NCBI RefSeq assembly: GCF_000022205.1
Contig: NC_012028.1
Span: forward strand, 62,001-126,000
Direction: 5' to 3'
DNA from: Halorubrum lacusprofundi ATCC 49239
GTDB taxonomy: Archaea > Halobacteriota > Halobacteria > Halobacteriales > Haloferacaceae
Length of the DNA stretch: 64,000 nt
The position numbers and the translations under genes are program-made. Of this stretch, positions 7,823-15,257 are shown in pieces. The stretch's first letter is position 1. Every line of letters begins with the position of its first letter. A model generated the notes under the pieces. That model saw only the letters and a program-made list of their open reading frames with translations. It did no database searches and was not told the origin of the DNA.

Positions 7823-8409
7823 CAAAAGTATGGGTGACACCCGAGCAAGTTGAAGCACTCCGATCCGCCTGTTACACGGCAGGCGCAGAATATCTTCAGC
7901 AGCGTAATGAGGCAATCACTGCGTTCGCGTACGATACCGGACTCCGAGTAGGAGAACTTGTCCAGGTTGATGTCTCACTGCTCCGGAGCAACAACTCGGA
8001 ACTCTACCTGCCAACAGAGATCCAGAAAGACTACCCCAATGAGAACTCGCCACCGCCAGTAACACTCGAACTCGCAGACGAGACCGCCCGTCTGTTATCT
8101 GCCTACCTCACCAATCGATGGAAGGACACACCGGCATTGTTCCCCTCTCGATCCTCGAACCGTATCTCCGAACAGGGTGTGCGGAATATGCTTCACAAAG
8201 TTGCTGAAGCCGCAGACGTACGCCCCTACAAGCTCGACGGCAGTCGCGGCGATGCCGGTGACGTGACGCCGCACGCGCTTCGACACGGTGTTGCCTATCG
8301 GATGATGAACGAAGAAGAGGACAACACGCTTTACGACGTCCGCAATCGGTTACGTCACCGCAGCATCCAGACAACCGAGCGCATCTATGATCATCTACTG
8401 AAGGTTTGA
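7792..8409 (+). CDS. Small Xer-type tyrosine recombinase (catalytic domain)
   Basis: A 205-residue protein consisting essentially of a tyrosine recombinase catalytic domain. Box I is AFAYDTGLRVGELVQVD with the first Arg. TPHALRHGVAYRM is box II (H-x-L-R-H). NRLRHRSIQTTERIYDHLL gives the last His and the nucleophilic Tyr. All signature residues are present, so it is likely active. It lacks the usual N-terminal SAM-like core-binding domain. Full XerC/D proteins have about 300 residues, so it may rely on a partner or bind simple sites. The inverted repeats overlapping its promoter are candidates for its binding site. A role in plasmid resolution or element excision is inferred. Confidence 0.85.
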   Translation: MTNSADSKVRAKVWVTPEQVEALRSACYTAGAEYLQQRNEAITAFAYDTGLRVGELVQVDVSLLRSNNSELYLPTEIQKDYPNENSPPPVTLELADETARLLSAYLTNRWKDTPALFPSRSSNRISEQGVRNMLHKVAEAADVRPYKLDGSRGDAGDVTPHALRHGVAYRMMNEEEDNTLYDVRNRLRHRSIQTTERIYDHLLKV

Positions 8410-8506
8410 TTCGACAACAGCCGGCGTCACAATACTCTCAAAGAAGGAAGACACGGTATCGTCTAGGTGCTGGATCAACCGCAACGTTGCGAAAACTGTG
8501 ATAGAA

Positions 8507-9067
8507 TTACTCTATCGTCCCGGTACCATCGTTGTTCGATTCGACGTTCGCGTTCTCGATCTCATCCAGCCATTTAGACAGGGTTGCCATGAGAGGCGCT
8601 TGTATGCCGTAGCCGGCCTCTTGCGCTTCCGACAACTCCTCTGTCGAGATCTCGGGCAGGGTCTCTGGATATCCATGAATGAATGTCCGCACTGCTCGTA
8701 ACGTCTTAGGATCAAGGTTCTTCTCGACAGGATCAATCGTCATGTCGCCCGAACTTTCTTTTTGGCGATGTTCCCACTTTTCTAATTCTGTGGAAGGGCC
8801 TGGCTCCGTCTCTTCACATACAAGCCCGTGGCCAGGTTCCTTCCAGACCGAAACAACATTCTCATAGAAGCTCAAACCGGTTGCCCCGACTTGCGTAGCT
8901 ATTTCACCGTTCTCAAGAAGGTCAAATCCGAGGCCGCCACCTCCCTCCGGAGCAAAAACGTCCGTGTCGTCATCAACGTATTCCAGAACCTCATCGACGT
9001 CTTCGTGATCTACAATTACCGCGTCAGCGTCCGTGAGCGCTTCTCTGAGTTCATTTTTTCGTTGCAT
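8507..9067 (-). CDS. Hypothetical protein
   Basis: A 186-residue protein starting MQRKNELREALTDADAVIVD. The frame is open further upstream to 9205, but the ATG at 9065-9067 is preferred because a TATA-like CTTATTAAGT lies 25-40 nt upstream on the same strand, giving a leaderless mRNA. The N-terminal 60 residues look like an alpha/beta unit (VIVDHEDVDEVLEYVDDDTDVFAPEGGG). The C-terminus is helical and Asp/Glu-rich. The GGGGLGFDLLENGEIATQVG segment resembles short haloarchaeal hypotheticals. Function unknown. Confidence 0.6.
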   Translation of the reverse strand: MQRKNELREALTDADAVIVDHEDVDEVLEYVDDDTDVFAPEGGGGLGFDLLENGEIATQVGATGLSFYENVVSVWKEPGHGLVCEETEPGPSTELEKWEHRQKESSGDMTIDPVEKNLDPKTLRAVRTFIHGYPETLPEISTEELSEAQEAGYGIQAPLMATLSKWLDEIENANVESNNDGTGTIE

Positions 9068-9091
9068 TGCAAGGTTCCATCGCGTACTAAC

Positions 9092-9107
9092 CCACTTAAT
9101 AAGTCGT
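9092..9107 (-). promoter_or_regulatory. TATA-like promoter of the 186-aa gene
   Basis: The minus strand reads GACTTATTAAGTGGG. It is centred about 30 nt before the ATG at 9067, which fits a leaderless haloarchaeal transcript. Confidence 0.5.
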
Positions 9108-9171
9108 AAAGTTACTACGCCGGTCGCGTACCCTCTCTCCCGGTCAGAAAGACAAACGTTGAAGTGCATGA

Positions 9172-9194
9172 GAAGAATTCGGCTCGAATTCTTC
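9172..9194. repeat. Perfect hairpin GAAGAATTCG-GCT-CGAATTCTTC
   Basis: 10-bp arms at 9172-9181 and 9185-9194 are separated by three bases. It lies in the gap between two minus-strand genes and could be a terminator-like structure or protein site. No U-tract follows. Confidence 0.55.
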
Positions 9195-9205
9195 GGCAAA
9201 ATCAC

Positions 9206-9493
9206 CTACCATCGTATTCTGACTTCGGACCATGACGGCCCCGTCTTTGCGGACACCTCTGTTGCACTGCCTTTGAACAGGCTTAACGGGCCTGTCTTTT
9301 CCGGATATACCCATGCCTACGCCATTTCATTAACCTTCGTAAACAAGTCAGCATAATTGCGGACACACCCCCTTCTCACTACCCGAACACGAAGGCGAAT
9401 TCGAACCGTCGATCGAACGCAGTCAAAACTCTCGGTGAATTCGACTACACCAAAGAGTTCTCTAACGCTGTGCGTGACTTGAGTCCGTTCCAA
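9206..9493. other. Gap with a possible gene remnant
   Basis: No intact gene is seen. A plus-strand frame from about 9290 to a TAA near 9520 ends in protein-like sequence (NAVKTLGEFDYTKEF, NAVRDLSPFQLQYFVHIP) without a good start. This may be the tail of a lost gene. Confidence 0.3.
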
Positions 9494-10642
9494 CTACAGT
9501 ACTTCGTTCACATCCCGTAACGCATCAATTGCTTCCTGGAGATGTGCCTGTAGTTCCTCGCTCCCAACGTCGTCACTCGCGGTTTGACTACCACGACGGT
9601 CATCCACACCCGTGGATTGCGCCTCAGACTCCGAGTCGGCCGCACCCCACGTTTCCGTCCTGCCTAGCGAGTCAGGATCCTTGTCAGGCACTGCGTCAAG
9701 CCGCTGCTGCCCATCAGCCTCTCCTGTATCCGTGTCAGCCGTAACGGAACTCCGTTCTGACCGCTCACTATCAGTCGGCCGTCCACCGCGATTGAACGCA
9801 GACAATGGGAAACCGTACGCACAGGCGCGCTTCTGCTTATTGAACGTGGTTCGGCGCGAGATGCCCAGCACATCGATGATATCGCTGCGATCACAGCCGC
9901 GTTCAAGCGCCTGCCTCACTTGCTCGTCTTCCATGCGTTGCAACAACAGTTGGGGGTCGTCCGGGATATGGCCACGAGCGGAGCTTTCGATCTGGTCGGT
10001 GAGCCCCCACTCCCCGGTTTCGATGTCCTTATCGACGATCTGCCGGTCACGGCCTTCGACGAGGTTATCGAGCCCTGTTAGCACCCACAACCGCTCACGA
10101 ACCGCTGATACCGAGTGATCGCTCGGCAGCCCGGACACGATGTCACCAGTACGTGTCGGGCCATTTTCCGACAAGTACCGTAGAATCTCGATGTCCTGCG
10201 GAAGCAGCACACTCTGATCCTCCTCAGTGAGCTCGACTGGCGAGTCATCTGGTGTGCTCTGCTGGTGGAACCAGCTGTGACAAGACCGGCACAGGAGCGT
10301 CAGGTTCGCCATGTCGTGCTCATCCATCCCCTCAGGGTCGCGTTCGATGTGATGGACGTGCAGAGTAGCTAACCCACCCTTCTCCGGGCCCCGACGGCCG
10401 CACACCTGGCAGCGATGCCAGTATTCGGTCAACACGTCATCACGCGTCTCTGGATTCACCGTCTCGTTGCATTCACGAGGACTGGTTACGTCGGACTCGT
10501 CACCGTCTGTGCTTGCGCCGCTCAATTCATCTTTCCGAGGTTGTGATTCAGCTTCTACCATGTCGTATCTCACTTGAGGCTGCCGTTCATTTTCGACTGC
10601 TACTGCGCCGCTCTGCCGTAATCTGCTGGGGTATCGCTTCAA
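9494..10642 (-). CDS. HNH endonuclease, last gene of the HRAMP-like operon
   Basis: A 382-residue protein with a clear HNH nuclease module. Cys78 and Cys81 (CQVC) pair with CRSC (118-121) as the zinc site. HVHHIE (95-100) gives the catalytic His, and NLTLLC with CHSWFH (to 126) completes the fold. Residues about 145-270 contain winged-helix-like segments (LPQDIEILRYLSENGPTRTGDIVSGL) and an HTH-like stretch (RSDIIDVLGISRRTTFNKQKR). The C-terminus is low-complexity and acidic with a helical end. An internal start at 10562 is possible. It lies 86 nt after the exonuclease gene. As an effector nuclease in a Cas5/Cas7-containing operon it is a candidate target-cleaving enzyme (inference). Confidence 0.85.
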   Translation of the reverse strand: MKRYPSRLRQSGAVAVENERQPQVRYDMVEAESQPRKDELSGASTDGDESDVTSPRECNETVNPETRDDVLTEYWHRCQVCGRRGPEKGGLATLHVHHIERDPEGMDEHDMANLTLLCRSCHSWFHQQSTPDDSPVELTEEDQSVLLPQDIEILRYLSENGPTRTGDIVSGLPSDHSVSAVRERLWVLTGLDNLVEGRDRQIVDKDIETGEWGLTDQIESSARGHIPDDPQLLLQRMEDEQVRQALERGCDRSDIIDVLGISRRTTFNKQKRACAYGFPLSAFNRGGRPTDSERSERSSVTADTDTGEADGQQRLDAVPDKDPDSLGRTETWGAADSESEAQSTGVDDRRGSQTASDDVGSEELQAHLQEAIDALRDVNEVL

Positions 10643-10727
10643 TCCGCACCAGCGGCACTATCGACACCGAACACTTCCAGAGCGACCGAACACGTCGACC
10701 GTCTCTGTCCAGCGACTCGGATTCCAG

Positions 10728-11396
10728 TTACTCATGACGTGTCGGGGTCAGCGATTTCAGTTTGAAATCGGACTTTGAGCAGTACCGTTCCGAGAGCAGT
10801 CCTAACTCCCGGGTACGAAGGACATCCGCGACGTTATGCACCACAAGGTCACCGAACCGGCCATCCTCGTACGCAGTCACGGCTTCTGCACTGTCCGCGA
10901 ACGGGTCGAGATCACTATACTGCCCGTCACAAAGTACCTCGTACACCCCGGCGAGATCCGACCGTGATTCTCCGTCATCGCCAGTCGTGTTGAATCGATT
11001 CGTCACGACCGGCAGCAGGTCAGCGTACGGCATCTCCCGGAACGGCCACTCAACACCTACCCGGGAGAGCCGCGTCCGCAAGAACGGTAAGTCGAACCCG
11101 GACCGCCATAACTCACCGTTGAACGCGACCAGCAACACGTCATTTCCCACTAACCGATCTGCAGCGAACGCGCCGACTGCCTCCAACAATACACGCTCTG
11201 ATTCGTGTGTCGACACCTGGACGTGCGACTCAACACGATCACGAACCGCCGCCTCAACATCCGGCGCTGCGCGCCCGTCTGTCTGCACGAACGCCCGAAC
11301 CCCCATCGGCACCGCAAATCCGACTACAGTCACCTCGTCACTAACCTCGAACCCGGTGGTTTCGATATCGAATGCCACTAACTCCAGCGCCATCAC
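10728..11396 (-). CDS. DnaQ/PolB-like 3'-5' exonuclease of the HRAMP-like operon
   Basis: A 222-residue RNase H-fold exonuclease. ExoI FDIETTG is at residues 9-15. FNGELWRSGFDLPFL (92-106) supplies the second motif, with Asp102 in the NxxxFD-type position. HNVADVLRT (187-195) gives His187 and Asp191 of ExoIII. The layout is like the proofreading domain of family B polymerases without the polymerase. Its ATG overlaps the stop of the Cas5-like gene (11393-11396), so the two are tightly coupled. In the HRAMP setting it may trim or degrade nucleic acid bound by the Cas5/Cas7-like proteins. That role is inferred. The exonuclease assignment is strong. Confidence 0.85.
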   Translation of the reverse strand: MMALELVAFDIETTGFEVSDEVTVVGFAVPMGVRAFVQTDGRAAPDVEAAVRDRVESHVQVSTHESERVLLEAVGAFAADRLVGNDVLLVAFNGELWRSGFDLPFLRTRLSRVGVEWPFREMPYADLLPVVTNRFNTTGDDGESRSDLAGVYEVLCDGQYSDLDPFADSAEAVTAYEDGRFGDLVVHNVADVLRTRELGLLSERYCSKSDFKLKSLTPTRHE

Positions 11397-12340
11397 CGCT
11401 CACCACCGACGGTCTCCCGAGGACCCGCGATACTCACACGTCCCGGAACCCGATCCTTACTCACCGGCCGTACCCGGAACTCACCGAACCCGAACTTCGC
11501 GTGCGTCCCGACGCGTTGAATACCATTGATCGCCGTCTCAACCGGACGATCGCCCGCGTACCCAACGACTTGCCCATGATCAATCATTGCCAGCTCATGA
11601 CACTCATCACCGGCCACGAGCCGACCCGTCCGGCGACGAAACTCCCCGTCAGACTCCCACCACCACGGCACCGACTGACTGTCAGCCCCCGGCGAATCGC
11701 TCTGCAACACGTACGGCGACAACAGTTCCAACTGGACGTTGTCTGCTTCTCGAACCCGCGAGTAATCGAGGTCATCCAGATCAATGACCTGCGTCTCCGC
11801 GAGCGATAGTTCACCGAACCCGTAGTTTCGACCCCCGCCGACACGCAGCCCATCCAGTACATCCACGGAAAGCGGGAGGACGTCCTCGTCTCCCCCATCG
11901 GCGTGCAGGTAGCAGTGGACGTGCCAGTGCATCGTCCGCTTGCTGTTCCGATGCTCGGGCGGCCGGCCGAAGTGAGCCTTCGGTGCAAACGCCAGTCGGC
12001 CGCCATGACTCTGGACGTCGTGCGTGTTGTGCGCATCCCGTGGCCGTGAGTCCAGCAACCACCGCTGCGCTGCATCCCGACACACGAACACATCCTCGTA
12101 CGACTCCACTGGTGGGAGCGACATGCCAAGCTTCCCTCCATACCCGTCGTGCGAATGTGACTCCGGGTATGCCCCGTACTCGCCAGGGACGAACACACCA
12201 GTGCTGACGTTGAGCGACCGTCGCGCCTGCGCATCCACACGGCGGGCGAGCGCGGTGTACAGCGCGTGCCCGGTCAGGTAGTACGGGTGGCCCATGTAGT
12301 CAGTCTCCAGTTCGAACAGCACCTGCTGGATCGTGGTCAT
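11393..12340 (-). CDS. Cas5-like RAMP protein (HRAMP)
   Basis: A 315-residue protein with two glycine-rich loops typical of RAMP (RRM-like) domains: GGGRNYGFGE at 168-177 and GTHAKFGFGE at 278-287. Each follows a beta-alpha region and precedes a hydrophobic strand, which suggests two ferredoxin-like halves. The N-terminus (VLFELETDYMGHPYYLTGHALYTALARRV) resembles Cas5/Cas6-type starts where a helix follows strand 1. HWHVHCYLH at about 138-146 is unusually His-rich, so a Cas6-like RNase role cannot be excluded. It is co-transcribed with the Cas7-like, HNH and exonuclease genes. In HRAMP systems the Cas5 homologue is expected to cap a Cas7-RNA filament. That is inference here. Confidence 0.7.
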   Translation of the reverse strand: MTTIQQVLFELETDYMGHPYYLTGHALYTALARRVDAQARRSLNVSTGVFVPGEYGAYPESHSHDGYGGKLGMSLPPVESYEDVFVCRDAAQRWLLDSRPRDAHNTHDVQSHGGRLAFAPKAHFGRPPEHRNSKRTMHWHVHCYLHADGGDEDVLPLSVDVLDGLRVGGGRNYGFGELSLAETQVIDLDDLDYSRVREADNVQLELLSPYVLQSDSPGADSQSVPWWWESDGEFRRRTGRLVAGDECHELAMIDHGQVVGYAGDRPVETAINGIQRVGTHAKFGFGEFRVRPVSKDRVPGRVSIAGPRETVGGER

Positions 12341-12383
12341 CGTTCACACGACCCCTTGTTTCGCCTCCAGGTCGTGATGGGAA

Positions 12384-13256
12384 TCACGCCCCATCACCCT
12401 CCAGTTCCCCGGCCGCCGAGCCGTGCAATTCGATGAATTCATCGATGTACGCAAGTGCCGCCGACCACGACCGGATGCGACGCAGTTGGGCATCCAAGAG
12501 CCGCCAGCGCCGCTCGCCATCCGTGTCGAACGGGTGCGCAGGCAGACGCGACCAGACATCCGCAAACGAGCGCGCCGGCACATCACCGAGCCGCGCAGCC
12601 GGTCGATCACCAGGCGTCGCCGTCACGTGCAGGGTCATCTCAGGTGTCCATAGCACTGTTCGGTGGGGTTCGACGGCGTCGGCCGCCAGCGCTGTCTTCG
12701 GGTCGCGGGTCGAGACCGCGTCTGCATTCGGCGTCACGTCTGGCGTCGTCGCCACGAGAAACAAGTCCTCAAACGCGTGCCTGGCGCGGTAGTTGTGCAA
12801 CAGCGCCGCCGTGAGCAACACGTGGTACTGCAGCGACGTGTACGGATAGTACACCGACTCGTTGAATGCAGCCGGGACCTCGCTCGTCAGCCACCGCGCG
12901 TGCAGGCACTCCGGATCCTCCGGCGTGACCAGCGCTCGAAAACCACCGCCCGTCGTCGCCTTGATCCGCTCGGTCGTCGCCGCCGTCTCGCCCGTCAACA
13001 GTGACAGCCGGTACGGCGACTCGTGATTGGCGACCGTCTGTTCGGGCTCACCCGCCGGGCGGCTCAGCAGTGCTGCATCCCGATCAGCGTCACGCGGAAC
13101 TGTCTCGTTGACCGGCACGCTGGCGTACGAGTCGGCCGCCGACGCGTGCGGCCTGGCACGCAGCTTGTGAACGTCGTGTCGGTAAACAGCCACCATCGGC
13201 TCAGCCCGCGTAGACGCGTCGTCACGGCTGTCAGCCTCGACAGCCGAGTCAACCAT
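12384..13256 (-). CDS. Uncharacterised HRAMP-operon protein
   Basis: A 290-residue protein with no named domain that I can identify. After a disordered acidic N-terminus come beta-rich segments (ESPYRLSLLTGETAATTERI, GGGFRALVTPEDPE), a helical core with YYPYTSLQYHVLLTAALLHNYRARHAFEDLFLV, and a C-terminal helical bundle. It lies between Cas5-like and Cas7-like genes and its start overlaps the small 81-aa gene by 8 nt. The published HRAMP description includes one conserved uncharacterised protein beside Cas5 and Cas7, and this gene fits that slot. It could be a reduced large or small subunit (inference). Confidence 0.65.
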   Translation of the reverse strand: MVDSAVEADSRDDASTRAEPMVAVYRHDVHKLRARPHASAADSYASVPVNETVPRDADRDAALLSRPAGEPEQTVANHESPYRLSLLTGETAATTERIKATTGGGFRALVTPEDPECLHARWLTSEVPAAFNESVYYPYTSLQYHVLLTAALLHNYRARHAFEDLFLVATTPDVTPNADAVSTRDPKTALAADAVEPHRTVLWTPEMTLHVTATPGDRPAARLGDVPARSFADVWSRLPAHPFDTDGERRWRLLDAQLRRIRSWSAALAYIDEFIELHGSAAGELEGDGA

Positions 13257-13494
13257 CCTGGCCCTCAGAGTCCAGTTCTACGTCTCCACGGTCTGGACGC
13301 TCGGCGTCGTCGCGGTCTTGGGTGTCGTGTGCTCGCGCCGCCGGGTCAGGGCCCGACGCATCGTCCGCTACTGGCGACGACCGCTGCACCGGCTCGTCCT
13401 CACGTTTCGGGTCTCGGCGGCGCTTGGGCGCTTCGACTGGCTGCCACTCTCGGGCACACGCGGTGTCGGGGTTCCACTCAGCGTTTCGGGTCAC
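13249..13494 (-). CDS. Small Arg/Asp-rich protein in the HRAMP operon
   Basis: An 81-residue frame that exactly bridges the two neighbours. Its ATG overlaps the Cas7-like stop (13491-13494) and its stop overlaps the next start (13249-13256). It is strongly charged, with basic patches (KRRRDPKRE) and Asp/Arg-rich repeats toward the C-terminus, and is likely disordered. The bridging position argues for a translated gene rather than chance. It might be a nucleic-acid-binding linker or a decayed subunit. No family is recognised. Confidence 0.55.
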   Translation of the reverse strand: MTRNAEWNPDTACAREWQPVEAPKRRRDPKREDEPVQRSSPVADDASGPDPAARAHDTQDRDDAERPDRGDVELDSEGQDG

Positions 13495-14471
13495 GCTGCA
13501 TCATCCCCCGTCGGCATCGGAAGGTCGCCATCACCGGCGGCTGTCCGAGCCTGCAGTGCCCTGACGAACTCGTCACGACACTGGTCACGCCAGATGTCGT
13601 CCTTCGTCTGCATCCCGCTCGTCGGGTCCTGCGCGCGGTTGTAGACCCGGCGAAGTTCAGCCTCCGTGTACAACGGGTTGACGACGTGGGCATCGACGAT
13701 CCCAGCCCCGAAGTTGCGAGCGCCGCCGAGTTGTATCTCAAAATCGCCACTATGAGCATCCAAGTACGCGATGGCCTCGACGAGCAGCCCCACGTATTCA
13801 GGCTTCAACTCCCGGAGCGTCAAGCGCCACGTCCCCACGAGATTCCCAACGACGTCCCGCGTCGCCTGCCTGAGTGGTTGCCCCTCATCCTCAGCGTTCC
13901 GCGAACGCACCTGCGTGTTCAACTGTCTGTAGTGAGCTTCGGCCTCACCCTTCGTCACATCCACCTGCCTTCGGATGGGTGAGAAGCGAATCGGCCGGCG
14001 GATTACCCGGCCCGCGCGGTCGCCGAACCCACCGAAGAGATCGTGGATGACACAGCCGGTGTCGTCAACGCCGTCATCATCGACGCAGGACCCTTTCTCG
14101 TGATAGCCGTTGTCGAGGTCGCGGTCGTACACGTCGTCGAGCATATAGTCGGCGTCGGCATAGCCCGGATGGCACGCCGTCGCGCCCGCCGTCTGCACCA
14201 CTCGTTCACAGGCATGGCGCAGCCAGCCCGACAACGTGAACGGCGAGATCTGACCTGCAATCTGATTCTGCGGGTCGTCTGCTTCGTACCGGTCAGCTGA
14301 GGCATGATGGCGATCCGTGACGATCCCATCACCCGGTGCCAGTAGGTCGATGTCGAGACCAACGTACAGATCCGGGAACGCCATCTCATCGACAGGACGC
14401 GGGAGAGCGAAGTCGATGTCGAGGTGTGAATCATCGAAGGCCTGCGTATCTTGATTCCGGCGCATCGTCAC
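13491..14471 (-). CDS. Cas7-like RAMP protein (HRAMP)
   Basis: A 326-residue protein with Cas7/Csm3-type landmarks. FTLSGWLRHACE at 78-89 corresponds to the G-S-x-(L/I)-(K/R)-G-x-hR helix after strand 1. CVIHDLFGGFG at 140-150 matches the C-x3-LFG motif of Cas7-like proteins. GGARNFGAGIV at 249-259 is the C-terminal glycine-rich loop. This combination is characteristic of the RAMP backbone subunit that polymerises along crRNA. The start overlaps the zinc-protein stop (14468-14471). No CRISPR array or Cas1/2 is present nearby. A derived RNA-guided complex is the best inference, with type IV Csf2 as the nearest alternative label. Confidence 0.78.
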   Translation of the reverse strand: MTMRRNQDTQAFDDSHLDIDFALPRPVDEMAFPDLYVGLDIDLLAPGDGIVTDRHHASADRYEADDPQNQIAGQISPFTLSGWLRHACERVVQTAGATACHPGYADADYMLDDVYDRDLDNGYHEKGSCVDDDGVDDTGCVIHDLFGGFGDRAGRVIRRPIRFSPIRRQVDVTKGEAEAHYRQLNTQVRSRNAEDEGQPLRQATRDVVGNLVGTWRLTLRELKPEYVGLLVEAIAYLDAHSGDFEIQLGGARNFGAGIVDAHVVNPLYTEAELRRVYNRAQDPTSGMQTKDDIWRDQCRDEFVRALQARTAAGDGDLPMPTGDDAA

Positions 14472-15067
14472 CGAGCACCTCCCGGACGGCCGCCATCACC
14501 AGCGTGTGGGGCAATAGTCCCAGTCGCGTCATCACTCATCGAACCAGTTTCCCGATCGGACGCGCCATCGCGGTTCGACCTGTTAGCCCGCGCCACCGGA
14601 CGCTGCCATGGCTTACGCGTCGATTCACAATCCGCAGCAACGTACCTGTCGCTACGCGCGATAGGTTGGCGGAACCACGCAATTCCCGGTAGTGGTTGCA
14701 CCGTGGTCATGTCCGCCGGGCTCACAGCGCGCGGCTGCGGAGCCAGTAACACCGGCCACGACGATTGAGTTGCAGGGTCAGTACAAGTACCAACACGACC
14801 CTCTAATACGAGCTCGCGCACGCCGAGCGTAAAGTACTCCGTCGGCTCATGCCGACACTCAGTGCATTTCACGTGCCCGGTCTCGAAGGCCAGTTGATTG
14901 GCCGGCCGGAAGGCGAACACGACGAGCGGAGCGCCTTCCCGCAGTTCCTCACCGCAGGCTTCACAAACCGCGACCCCTTCCCCGAGCGCAATTCTTTCTA
15001 GTTGATATATTTCTTCAATTATCTTCCGATCCGTGCCTTCTTGTTGGTCTGGAATTGAATCTTCCAT
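14468..15067 (-). CDS. Zinc-finger protein, first gene of the HRAMP operon
   Basis: A 199-residue protein with a treble-clef-like zinc site: CEAC at residues 35-38 and HVKCTECRH at 65-73. A conserved-looking strand block follows (EYFTLGVRELVLEGRVGTCTD, SSWPVLLAPQPRAVSPAD). The last 60 residues are low-complexity. Similar zinc proteins occur widely in haloarchaea, so its presence may not be specific to HRAMP. Alternatively it plays the part of a reduced Csf1/Cas8-type zinc subunit. It starts at the ATG 15065-15067, 32 nt after a strong hairpin. The ATGA overlap with Cas7-like indicates one transcript. Confidence 0.6.
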   Translation of the reverse strand: MEDSIPDQQEGTDRKIIEEIYQLERIALGEGVAVCEACGEELREGAPLVVFAFRPANQLAFETGHVKCTECRHEPTEYFTLGVRELVLEGRVGTCTDPATQSSWPVLLAPQPRAVSPADMTTVQPLPGIAWFRQPIARSDRYVAADCESTRKPWQRPVARANRSNRDGASDRETGSMSDDATGTIAPHAGDGGRPGGAR

Positions 15068-15098
15068 TGGGGTTACCTCGGATTATCAGGAAGCCCCG

Positions 15099-15120
15099 CC
15101 CGCGTGCTCCAGCACGCGGG
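15099..15120. repeat. Strong GC hairpin in the HRAMP operon leader
   Basis: CCCGCGTGCT (15099-15108) and AGCACGCGGG (15111-15120) form a perfect 10-bp stem with a two-base gap. It is 32 nt upstream of the first HRAMP gene. Together with the preceding AAGCCCCG it looks like the subterminal hairpin of IS200/IS605-type right ends, but no TnpA or TnpB is adjacent. Confidence 0.6.
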
Positions 15121-15162
15121 TATCCTCTACACTGGATCTCCCGTTGGGCTGAGCTCCCCTAT

Positions 15163-15257
15163 CCAATGCATTAACCTGCATTGGGAAAAGCGTTGCCATT
15201 GCAGTAGGATGCATTGGGTGCAAGAGATTAAACCCCTTCTACAGGTAGGTGCAATGG
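15163..15257. promoter_or_regulatory. Paired TGCATTGG operators between HRAMP and its HTH gene
   Basis: CCAATGCA (15163-15170) and TGCATTGG (15177-15184) form a perfect dyad. CCATTGCA (15196-15203) and TGCATTGG (15210-15217) form a second with one mismatch and the same 14-bp half-site spacing. The dyad centres are 33 bp apart, about three helical turns. A fifth near-copy TGCAATGG (15250-15257) overlaps the HTH start codon. This architecture fits cooperative binding by a dimeric regulator. Confidence 0.65.
15225..15234 (+). promoter_or_regulatory. TATA box of the HTH regulator
   Basis: AGATTAAACC lies about 25 nt before the ATG at 15254, as in leaderless haloarchaeal genes, immediately downstream of the second TGCATTGG dyad. 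Confidence 0.5.

Noticed and set aside
13491-14471. Labelling the RAMP operon as canonical type IV (Csf) CRISPR-Cas
   Set aside because: No DinG, Cas6 or array is seen, and the gene set (HNH and DnaQ-like exonuclease with Cas5/Cas7-like) fits HRAMP better. Type IV stays an alternative until profile searches are run.
15104-15253. Upstream start for the small HTH gene
   Set aside because: The extension reads through the hairpin, both operators and the TATA box. The ATG at 15254 is leaderless and preferred.
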